Source: an uncultured Oscillospiraceae bacterium
GTDB taxonomy: Bacteria; Bacillota; Clostridia; Oscillospirales; Acutalibacteraceae
DNA length: 12,303 nt
Reading direction: 5' to 3'
NCBI GenBank assembly: GCA_900550315.1
Contig: URRK01000026.1
Coordinates: 1-12,303, forward strand
Shown: in pieces, positions 1 to 6,900 of the stretch
Layout of the letters: each line of letters opens with the position of its first letter
Position numbering within the stretch: position 1 is the first letter of the stretch
Position numbers and translations under genes: made by a program
Notes under the pieces: model-generated
Databases searched by the model: none
Told to the model about the DNA's origin: nothing
Seen by the model: the letters and a program-made list of their open reading frames with translations, nothing else

Positions 1-62
1 TGTTATCTTCAAATTTATTAAGTAATATTTCTTCAATTTTTTAACATTTATAATTTTAAATT

Positions 63-407
63 TCACTTAAGTATTTCAATTTTTGAAATTCTTGAATATT
101 CTTTTCCGGCTCTATTCATCACCGAAAATTTAACGCTTTTATTTAATGCAATATCGGTATCAAATTTTCCTTCCTCATTAAGGCAGCTAAATGCAAACTC
201 ATTTAACGCTCTGCTTTTAATTGAAAGCATTGAGCAAAAAAGCTCGCCGTTGACTTCAATTCTAAACCAAAATATTTTTTTGATTTCATTATTTGGGGGT
301 TCATTATCTTCGTATTCATTATATGAAAGCTCCCGTAAGACACCTTGGTATTCTCCTTCCTCTAAATATTTTATAAACCTTTGCGGCGTAAAGTTAACAA
401 CAGCCAT
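63..407 (-). CDS. Hypothetical 114-aa protein downstream of the DUF927 gene
   Basis: I do not recognise the family. The protein is acidic to neutral and soluble, with no signal peptide or membrane segment. It alternates short beta-rich stretches (around residues 43-63 and 88-112) with polar loops, a pattern compatible with a small OB-fold or similar beta-barrel, but that is only an impression. The ATG at 407 is preceded by AAAGGAG at good spacing, which fixes the start. The gene follows the DUF927 ATPase gene on the same strand and is separated from it by a hairpin terminator, so it may be transcribed partly by readthrough. If the fold guess is right, it could be a single-stranded DNA-binding partner of the ATPase; this is inference only. 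Bases 1-62 beyond its stop hold no clear gene start. Confidence 0.75.
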   Translation of the reverse strand: MAVVNFTPQRFIKYLEEGEYQGVLRELSYNEYEDNEPPNNEIKKIFWFRIEVNGELFCSMLSIKSRALNEFAFSCLNEEGKFDTDIALNKSVKFSVMNRAGKEYSRISKIEILK

Positions 408-453
408 AATTACGGCTCCTTTCTTAAATTTTGCCCGTTTAAGGGCTTATATT

Positions 454-475
454 AAAAACAGGGAGTCCTGTTTTT
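454..475 (-). terminator. Hairpin terminator after the DUF927 gene
   Basis: The hairpin has a nine-base stem, AAAAACAGG pairing with CCTGTTTTT around a 4-base loop, directly against the stop codon of the DUF927 gene. The run of T on the exit side supports termination on the minus strand. The flanking A/T runs are symmetrical, so it could act in both directions. Confidence 0.65.
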
Positions 476-2296
476 TTACGAAAACAATTCCTGATTTAAT
501 TCAATGTCTATATCATCATCGTTAAAATCTTCAAGTTTTAACGGTGATGATGAGAAATCACCTTTTGTTTGAATGATTCTGCGTGGCTCAGTATTTTTAG
601 GAGCCTCGACCTTTTCAGGCTCTGAATCATCAGGAATACGGAAGCCGTAGCAAACCTGTTTGTTCATTCCGGTGACAACAACCTTACGAATGGTTTTTCT
701 ATCACCTTCGCAAATTAAAATGTTGTCTTTCTTTAATTTTTCAAGAATTGCGTTATAATTTTGAATTTTATTTTTTAGGCACAATTCTTTGAAAATCGGT
801 TTGGTAATATAATATTCTATAAATCCTTTTTCCTTTAATACCAACCCGTAGCCTTTGTTTTCGGTATATGTTTTATCAAAGGAATATCTGCTGTTACGCA
901 GCATTACATCCTCCTGTATAATCTCCAACAAATGCTGTTCGGGCGTTTTTTCATCCCGTGTTTGTTTCTCTAAATTTGCGGCGTATGTTCTTAATGAATC
1001 AACATTTATGTTTAAACTTAACGCCTGTTTTATATATTCTGCCGTAAGTGTAATAACCGCAAATTTGCTGAAAATTCTTTTTGTAAGCTCCCCGCAGCCG
1101 TTTGATATTTTTAACAGCCTTGATATTTCTTCGGCGTATTCCTCTTGAATAACATCACGCTTTGTTAAAAGAAACAGGATAAACGGCTCACAGGCAACCG
1201 CATAATTTTCCTTTACGGTGCGCTTTATGTTGTCTGCCTGTTCGGCAGAGCTTGTTAAGGCGTCCTTCGGTTCAAACATTCTTGCCCTCACGCCATCCGG
1301 CGATCCGCTGTCTAATAGTTGAAATTCAGCCGAGCTTAAAATTACCGATGAATATTTTTTAACCTCGCGTTGCTTTGCTTCCGGACTCAATCGCATTTTA
1401 CCGCGACCCGAACAAACAGAGTAAAAAAATTGCGATGGATTTTTAAGTAATGACATTCCGTATTCATCCAATGCAACCGTAAATCCTTGACAATTGCTGA
1501 TGAATTCAAGAATAGACTGCTCCGTTCCGTTAAAGGATATCAGCGTTCCGCTATTCATATTGGGGTTTGAGAACGCCGAAACCGCAAGCATTTCGGCAGT
1601 AGTTTTACCTGTTGAGCTCTTGTTTGCAAGATTAAAGAAAATTGAGCCTAAATCGTTTTTAAAATTAAGCAGCTGTAATACGGGACTTGCAAAACCGCAG
1701 CATAAAACAAAAGTTAGGGGTACACTGTTTAATACATCATTTTTAACCATTGCTTTCCAAACATCAAGGCTGCCTTTCGGGGTTATTTTCAGCTCGCCGG
1801 AATATTGCATGGGTTCCGTTGTTCCAATTGCTTTGTAGCCTTTGAAATACGCGCCCTTGCTATCAAACCCAAGCCTTGAAAATGACAGCCTTAAAGGTGC
1901 CTGTGAATCTAATATTGCAAGATATTCAATTAGGGTTCCTACTCGGGTTTCTAAAAAACGAATACCATAATCACAAAGAGTTTTTGTTCCGGCTCTTGTA
2001 AAAATATCACTTGCAAAAATTCTCTCTGCAATACTTTTGCCGTCATAATAGCGCAACCGAACCTTTACGGTTTGCGTATCAATATCTTTAATTTTTTCGG
2101 TTATCTCAAGCCTCGTAGAAAATACCAACAGGGTATAACCATTATCGGATTTATTAAGCTTACCAATGAACTTATCGGTAGCAAGAAACCCGTTTTTGGA
2201 TTGCCCCAAAAAATTGTTGTAAACATTTTCTGACAACGAATGATTTCCGAATTCGGTCATATAATTCTCCGGCGAATAAATATTAACGATTGACAT
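476..2296 (-). CDS. DUF927-family P-loop ATPase of mobile-element type (606 aa)
   Basis: The central part matches the DUF927 family, helicase-like P-loop proteins found in integrative elements, phages and plasmids. Visible motifs are a Walker A loop NKSSTGKT (residues 225-232), a Walker B-like strand FTVALDEYG (about 272-280), a basic GRGKMRL segment near 298-303, and a possible arginine finger in GVRARM (about 335-340). Residues 1-130 are a beta-rich N-terminal part. The C-terminal ~150 residues look like a winged-helix or similar DNA-binding region ending in a polar, acidic tail. Such proteins are thought to unwind or remodel DNA during element replication or transfer; the exact reaction is not established. 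The ATG at 2296 follows AAAGGAATGG. The gene sits ~50 bases downstream of a terminator that ends a structured RNA, so expression may depend on readthrough of that terminator. Confidence 0.88.
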   Translation of the reverse strand: MSIVNIYSPENYMTEFGNHSLSENVYNNFLGQSKNGFLATDKFIGKLNKSDNGYTLLVFSTRLEITEKIKDIDTQTVKVRLRYYDGKSIAERIFASDIFTRAGTKTLCDYGIRFLETRVGTLIEYLAILDSQAPLRLSFSRLGFDSKGAYFKGYKAIGTTEPMQYSGELKITPKGSLDVWKAMVKNDVLNSVPLTFVLCCGFASPVLQLLNFKNDLGSIFFNLANKSSTGKTTAEMLAVSAFSNPNMNSGTLISFNGTEQSILEFISNCQGFTVALDEYGMSLLKNPSQFFYSVCSGRGKMRLSPEAKQREVKKYSSVILSSAEFQLLDSGSPDGVRARMFEPKDALTSSAEQADNIKRTVKENYAVACEPFILFLLTKRDVIQEEYAEEISRLLKISNGCGELTKRIFSKFAVITLTAEYIKQALSLNINVDSLRTYAANLEKQTRDEKTPEQHLLEIIQEDVMLRNSRYSFDKTYTENKGYGLVLKEKGFIEYYITKPIFKELCLKNKIQNYNAILEKLKKDNILICEGDRKTIRKVVVTGMNKQVCYGFRIPDDSEPEKVEAPKNTEPRRIIQTKGDFSSSPLKLEDFNDDDIDIELNQELFS

Positions 2297-2343
2297 AATT
2301 TTTTTACCATTCCTTTATTTTAAATTACATAAAACCAGTAGGC

Positions 2344-2376
2344 AAAAGAAAAAGACCGCCATAAAGATGACGGTCT
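2344..2376 (-). terminator. Intrinsic terminator ending the structured RNA
   Basis: On the minus strand AGACCGTCAT pairs with ATGGCGGTCT (10 pairs, one G-U) around a CTTT loop and is followed by TTTTCTTTT. This is a textbook intrinsic terminator. It lies between the promoter at 2536-2564 and the DUF927 start at 2296, so it either ends a stand-alone small RNA or acts as an attenuator for the ATPase gene. Confidence 0.85.
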
Positions 2377-2529
2377 AAAACAACACAAATAAGCCTACAC
2401 AAGGGTTAGGCTAATAATACTCCACTATTTCAATACCAATTCAAAAAATCGGTATTTTGATACGGCGTGTGAAATATTATTTTGTGTTAGCGTTTCATTA
2501 CCGCTAAGCCTTATGTAATCGCCGTATCT
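2345..2529 (-). ncRNA. Candidate ~185-nt structured RNA (small RNA or attenuating leader)
   Basis: The predicted start at 2529 comes from the promoter at 2536-2564 and the end from the terminator at 2344-2376. Stem P1 pairs GATACGGCG (2528-2520) with CGCCGTATC (2467-2459), nine perfect pairs beginning at the second transcribed base. P1 encloses a hairpin of TTAGCG and CGCTAA (2487-2507). Stem P2 has 10 pairs with one G-U (2432-2456). Stem P3 pairs AGCCTA with TAGGCT around a 9-base loop (2392-2412). The P3 loop can also pair with the open strand inside P1: CCUUGUG (2404-2398) with CAUAAGG (2515-2509), seven pairs with one G-U. There is no open reading frame of note. I do not recognise a known riboswitch or small RNA family. 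Structure is by eye; there is no expression or conservation evidence. Confidence 0.7.
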
Positions 2530-2535
2530 GCGTTA

Positions 2536-2564
2536 ATCATACTCCCTCTTTTTCCTTTTGTCAA
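2536..2564 (-). promoter_or_regulatory. Near-consensus sigma-A promoter for the structured RNA
   Basis: TTGACA (2564-2559), a 17-base spacer, then TATGAT (2541-2536) on the minus strand. The predicted start point falls at about 2529, one base before stem P1 of the RNA. This is the best-matching promoter in the left half of the window. Confidence 0.85.
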
Positions 2565-2620
2565 TGTTTTTTTTGAAATTATTTTGAGCCTAAGTTACAT
2601 TATTCAAGCCTAAAACAACG

Positions 2621-2670
2621 CCTTGTGACCCCACCTCTGGGCGCGTTAAAGGGCAACCCTTGTCACGGTG
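2621..2670 (-). other. oriT-like dyad in the gene-free stretch
   Basis: On the minus strand a short inverted repeat AAGGG-TTG-CCCTT (2661-2649) is followed at once by TAACGCGCCCAG. A short inverted repeat abutting a GCGCCC-containing segment is the layout of MobQ-type nick regions, where the known consensus resembles TAAGTGCGCCCT; the match here is partial. The dyad is flanked by GTGAC (2666-2662) and GTCAC (2629-2625), and CCTTGTGAC/CCTTGTCAC recur on the + strand as near direct repeats. The remaining stretch 2671-2814 is AT-rich, with repeated CGGAT/TCCGAT words and a CTTTTCA-agc-TGAAAAG hairpin (2763-2779), and I see no gene in it. No relaxase gene is present in the window, so a role in transfer is only inferred. 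Confidence 0.35.
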
Positions 2671-2814
2671 AAAAATTTAAAGGTGCAAAAAAAATTTTTA
2701 AAATTTTTTTATGAAACACGGAAATTACCGTTCAATCTTGTCTATCGGACAAAAATCGGATTCTTTTCAAGCTGAAAAGTATTGTTGAAAAAAGAAATTT
2801 CCCGATAATCCGAA

Positions 2815-2850
2815 AATCCGGAGCGTGTCGATAAATACACACTCCGGATT
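2815..2850 (-). terminator. Hairpin after the DUF1643 gene
   Basis: A 14-base stem, AATCCGGAGTGTGT with ACACGCTCCGGATT (one G-U on the minus strand), closes an 8-base loop 22 bases past the stop codon of the DUF1643 gene. The downstream T run is short (TTTT), so it may be a weak terminator or a 3'-end stabiliser. Confidence 0.6.
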
Positions 2851-2871
2851 AAATTCATTGACTTTTTCAAT

Positions 2872-3363
2872 TTATTCAAGCTTTGAAATTTTAAACTGAT
2901 TAGCAAGAGGGGAAAGAGGATGACTGTACGGCAACCCGCGCCTGTCTATTAGGGTATATAGTTTATCTTTATACGGCTGCAATTTTTGCAGTATGACGCT
3001 TTTTTCCTCTTGAAACCCTGTACCGCGACCAAAGCACAGCAAAATAATATCGCATTTCTCACATTCCGTTAAAACCGTTTCTGTGTTTTGCTTATTCGAT
3101 TTTTGATTATCCCCAAAGATTGAAGAAGTCAAATTTATTATTGAAATACTGCCGAAACCGTTCTTTACTGCACCGTTTCTGCACAGCATTGTAGTTTGGT
3201 CTAATATCAATTCATCGGCGCTGGATGGAAATGTCATTATAATTGCGGCAGATTTCTTTTCAGAATCCCATTCCATTTTGAGCAAATAGCGTTCATCACC
3301 CGATTTATTGAACACCGCAGTTGTTTTAATATTGCTTATTCTTTCTGTCAATTCCTTATTCAT
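2872..3363 (-). CDS. DUF1643 family protein (163 aa)
   Basis: The sequence follows the DUF1643 pattern. A strand-rich start with YLLKMEWD is followed by a conserved block IIMTFPSSADELILDQTT (about residues 41-58), corresponding to the family's 'NPSTAD...D.T' signature. Then come CRNGAVKNGFGSISIINL, a region rich in charged and hydrophobic residues with FGRGTG (about 110-115), and a C-terminal HPLSP motif near residue 149. DUF1643 proteins are common in phages and integrative elements and have no firmly assigned function. The ATG at 3363 lies immediately after the stop codon of the upstream gene, with no gap, and its ribosome binding site GGAGGA sits in the last codons of that gene, so translation is almost certainly coupled. 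It is the last gene of a four-gene cluster before the hairpin at 2815-2850. Confidence 0.8.
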   Translation of the reverse strand: MNKELTERISNIKTTAVFNKSGDERYLLKMEWDSEKKSAAIIMTFPSSADELILDQTTMLCRNGAVKNGFGSISIINLTSSIFGDNQKSNKQNTETVLTECEKCDIILLCFGRGTGFQEEKSVILQKLQPYKDKLYTLIDRRGLPYSHPLSPLANQFKISKLE

Positions 3364-3705
3364 TTATCTTTCCTCCGTATAGTTATTAAAAAATTCGTTT
3401 CTTCCTATAATGTTCAGGCTTCTGTCATTGTCTACAACAACAGCCCCTATCATATAATCGTGTGAAAAATTATCTATCCATTCAAAATCCTCTCTTTTAC
3501 TTGGCACGGTTATTCCGTACTTTTCTATACACATCCAATCTTTACTGTTCTCTAAAACAAGAATTGCGCCGATGGATGAAATATCACCATCGGCGCAAAA
3601 GCTGCTGTATTCTTTTAAGAAAAATTCAAGCAAATTCTTAATTTTTTCCTTAATTGTCTTGTTTTTAACTTTTTCAAGGTCGGATATTTTCGTTATGGTT
3701 ATCAT
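3364..3705 (-). CDS. Hypothetical 113-aa protein in the DUF1643 cluster
   Basis: I do not recognise the family. The protein has a charged, helical first third (residues 1-35, rich in Lys/Glu/Leu) and a more beta-rich second part containing GAILVLE, GITVP and GAVVVDN. It has no signal peptide or membrane segment and is probably cytoplasmic. Its ATG overlaps the TGA stop of the preceding 38-codon gene (ATGA arrangement) and its own stop abuts the DUF1643 start, placing it in a coupled cluster. It has no strong ribosome binding site of its own, consistent with translation by reinitiation. A link to DUF1643 function is suggested by position only. Confidence 0.75.
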   Translation of the reverse strand: MITITKISDLEKVKNKTIKEKIKNLLEFFLKEYSSFCADGDISSIGAILVLENSKDWMCIEKYGITVPSKREDFEWIDNFSHDYMIGAVVVDNDRSLNIIGRNEFFNNYTEER

Positions 3706-3818
3706 TTTAACACCGACCTTTTAGGCTTCTTACCCGTAGAGTAAATATACAGAGCAAGTATACTGCCCTCTAAAAGACTTTCAACACAAATTGTTGAAAC
3801 TGTTAGTGCTATAATCAT
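3702..3818 (-). CDS. 38-aa membrane peptide, translationally coupled
   Basis: A short open frame encodes MIIALTVSTICVESLLEGS followed by ILALYIYSTGKKPKRSVLK. It is hydrophobic across residues 1-28, with a basic C-terminal tail (KKPKR), so probably one membrane-spanning helix or a strongly membrane-associated peptide. GAGGG lies about 6 bases before the ATG at 3818. Its start overlaps the stop of the upstream 25-codon frame by one base (TAATG), and its stop overlaps the start of the 113-aa gene (ATGA). This exact chaining on both sides, plus the ribosome binding site, is the main evidence that it is real. Function unknown. Confidence 0.65.
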   Translation of the reverse strand: MIIALTVSTICVESLLEGSILALYIYSTGKKPKRSVLK

Positions 3819-3895
3819 TATTTTTCCCTCTTTCTGTTGTTGGTTAGGCAAAGTATTGCCATTGTGCCGAAAAATCCAATTATAAAATATCTCAT
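3818..3895 (-). CDS. 25-aa membrane peptide, first frame of the DUF1643 cluster
   Basis: The open frame encodes MRYFIIGFFGTMAILCLTNN plus the basic tail RKREK. It reads as a single short transmembrane helix (about residues 3-18) with positive charges after it. AAGGAAAG precedes the ATG at 3895 at workable spacing. The stop codon overlaps the ATG of the 38-aa frame. No promoter is visible between it and the terminator at 3911-3946, so transcription may come by readthrough from the collagen-like gene. Peptides this size could be toxin-like, regulators of a membrane complex, or chance; the chaining argues against chance. Confidence 0.55.
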   Translation of the reverse strand: MRYFIIGFFGTMAILCLTNNRKREK

Positions 3896-3910
3896 ATTTT
3901 CACTTTCCTT

Positions 3911-3946
3911 GCATAAAAATAACCCATCGACAATAGCCGATGGGTT
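3911..3946 (-). terminator. Intrinsic terminator of the collagen-like gene
   Basis: AACCCATCG pairs with CGATGGGTT (nine perfect pairs, 8-base loop), followed by ATTTTTATG on the minus strand. It begins 5 bases after the collagen-like gene's stop codon. Confidence 0.85.
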
Positions 3947-3951
3947 TAATG

Positions 3952-6900
3952 TTAATATGTGTAATACTTATCTATACGCGTTAAATCATTTGCTATATTA
4001 TATCCTTTAGCAAAATTTACGGTTCCATTTTTGGCACCTGTTGATGGAATTCTGACAGTCCAAATGTGTGTTTGGTTAACATAGGCTTTTGTTATTCCGG
4101 AATTGTTAATTATTGCTGTCCCTATTGTTCGCACACTATCCGGAATGTTTAGTGATGAAGTTGTAGAGCAATTTGCAAACGCATAATCACCAATAATATT
4201 AAGTTGATTATTTAATGTGATGGTCGTTATTGAATTACATCCGAAAAATGCATAATTGTTTATCTTTGCAGTATTTTCCGGAATAACAAGTTCGTTTAAA
4301 AGCTCACCGTTTAAATACAATGCCGCTCCCGAATTACAAGGATTTGACAAAGAACTTTCAAATTCTATATTTAACCAATCAGTTATATTACCATTATAAT
4401 TGACTGTATCAATTGATGGACAATTTGAAAATGCATCCTTTGAAATGATTTTCAAATTCTTGGGAATGGTAATTGACTTTAGGTTTGTAGAATTTTGAAA
4501 AGCATTTTCTAAAATCTCGGTTACTTGTTTACCATTATGTGTTTCCGGTATTACAATGTTTTCAAGATATTTTGTCTTACCGGCAGCAACACCGAATGTG
4601 CCATCAGGGAGAGGGTAGAAATCTAAACCATCACTACCGGTTGTATCATCAATGACTTTTCCAGCATTTTCTGTTGTATTATCGGTATATGTTATTATCA
4701 ATTCACCGTTCACAATTTCGGTTTTAACAATTCCTCTGCCGTCTTTACCGTCCTTTCCGTTTAAACCGTTTGTACCGTCTTTTCCGCTAATATTGCCTAA
4801 ATTATTAACCGTTCCATCAGTAAGTGTTATTGTAAGATTTCCGTCTACAAGAGAAACGGTGTCAATGCCCTTGCCATCACTCCCGTTTAAGCCTGTAACC
4901 CTTCCTGCGTTTAATTCGGAATTATCTGAAAGGGTTATCATTAATTCACCAACTGCGTTTATTCTCGCGGATTTAATACTGTTTCCTTTTTCACCCTTTA
5001 TGTTTCCAAGCTCGACGGTTGTGTTGTTTGTTAACACTATTGAAAGATTGCCGTCAGTTGAGAGCGTTACGGTTTTTATGCCAACTCCATCCGCGCCGTC
5101 TTTACCGTTCTTACCGTTTTCACCATCCTTGCCTTTTATGTTGCCAAGGTTTATTTCCGAATTATCAGAAAGAACCAAAACAAGCTCATTTGAAGAATTG
5201 ATATTTACCGACCTTATACCCACACCGTCGGAGCCGTCTTTACCATCCTTTCCGTTTAGACCGTCCTGTCCGTTAAGTCCATCCTTACCGTCAGTTCCGT
5301 TTAATCCATTGGTTCCGTCTTTACCGTCGATTCCATCACGACCGTTAACGCCATCTTTACCATCCTTACCATCGGCACCGACTATTTTGCCTACTGTCTT
5401 AACTGAATTGTCCGAGTATGTAATTACAAGATTACCGTTCGTATCTATTTCTGTTTTTGAAATACCGATACCATTTGCACCATCTTTGCCATCTTTTCCG
5501 TCATTACCATCTTTACCGTTAGTACCGTTTTTGCCGATAATCGAGCCGAGATTTACAGATGTGTCATCAGAATAGGTTATAATCAATTCACCGTTCGGGG
5601 CAATTTCAGTCCGTGAAATTCCAACGCCGTCCGTTCCGTTTATGCCATCCTTACCATTAGTTCCGTCTTTGCCGTTAACACCATCACGACCGTTAATACC
5701 GTCTTTGCCATTTGTGCCATCTTTACCATCTTTTCCGTCTGCACCGACGATTTTACCGATTGACTTAACTGAATTATCAGAATATGTAATTACAAGATTA
5801 CCGTTTGTATCAATTTCGGTTTTTGTAATGCCTATACCATCGCTACCGTTTGTTCCGTTAGTACCGTCCTTTCCTACAATCACACCGAGATTTGCAAAGG
5901 TATTGTCCGAGTAATTTACTATAAGTTCACCCTTGCTGTTGATTTCTGTTCTTGAAATACCGATACCATTTATACCGTCTTTGCCATCCTTTCCGTCGGC
6001 ACCCTTAATATTTCCAAGATTTAAAACAGTATTATCGGTTAGCGTTATAACAAGGTTGTCATTGTTTATAGCAATTCCGCTTATTCCTATTCCGTCGGAA
6101 CCATCCTTACCATTTGTGCCGTCCTTACCATTAGAGCCATCTTTACCGTCTGTTCCGTTTCTGCCAACAATTTTTCCAAGATTATCAGTTCTATTGTTAG
6201 AATATGTAACTATCAATTCACCGCTATTGTTAATTTCGGACTTAATAATGCTCACTCCGTTTTCACCGTCTTTGCCGTCAGCACCATCTCTACCGTCCTT
6301 ACCGTTCAAACCATCTTTACCGTTAGAACCGTCTTTTCCGGCTGCACCGATTATATTGCCGAGGTTAGCGGTTTGGTTATTGGAATATGAAAGCACAAGT
6401 TCCCCTAAAGAATTTATTTCAGCTTTAACTACACTAATACCGTCCGAGCCATCCCGACCATCTAAACCATTACTACCTATGATTTTACCGAGATTATCAG
6501 ATGTGTTATCGGAATAGGTTACGACCAATTCGCCGTTATTGTTGATTTCCGATTTAATGATACTTACGCCGTTTTTACCATCTTTGCCATCAACGCCATT
6601 TGCGCCGTCTTTACCATTTGCGCCGTCGCGACCGTTTAAACCGTCTTTACCGTTAATGCCATCTTTTCCGTCTTTACCGGCAGCACCAATTACATTACCG
6701 AGCGTTACTGATTGACCGTTAGAATATGTTAAAATAAGTTCGCCCGATGAATTGATAGAGGAACCCGTTACACTTATACCGTCTTTTCCGTTCATTCCGA
6801 CTACCTTGTCAAGATTTACGGTTTTACCATCAGAAAAATTGAGTATCAATTGACCTTTATCGTTTATATTTGCCGATGATATACTTATACCATCTTTTCC

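Noticed and set aside
1..62. Possible start of a further minus-strand gene at the left edge
   Set aside because: The ATG-initiated frame stops after four codons and the remaining TTG frame has no clear ribosome binding site in the bases available.
2310..2343. Separate promoter for the DUF927 gene (TTGCCT, 17 bases, TAAAAT)
   Set aside because: The predicted start would fall within the ribosome binding site, so it is unlikely to be productive, though it cannot be excluded.
4652..6517. Long open frames on the + strand rich in Pro, Ser and Leu
   Set aside because: They are mirror images of the Gly-X-Y repeats on the minus strand, lack ribosome binding sites and break where the repeats break.
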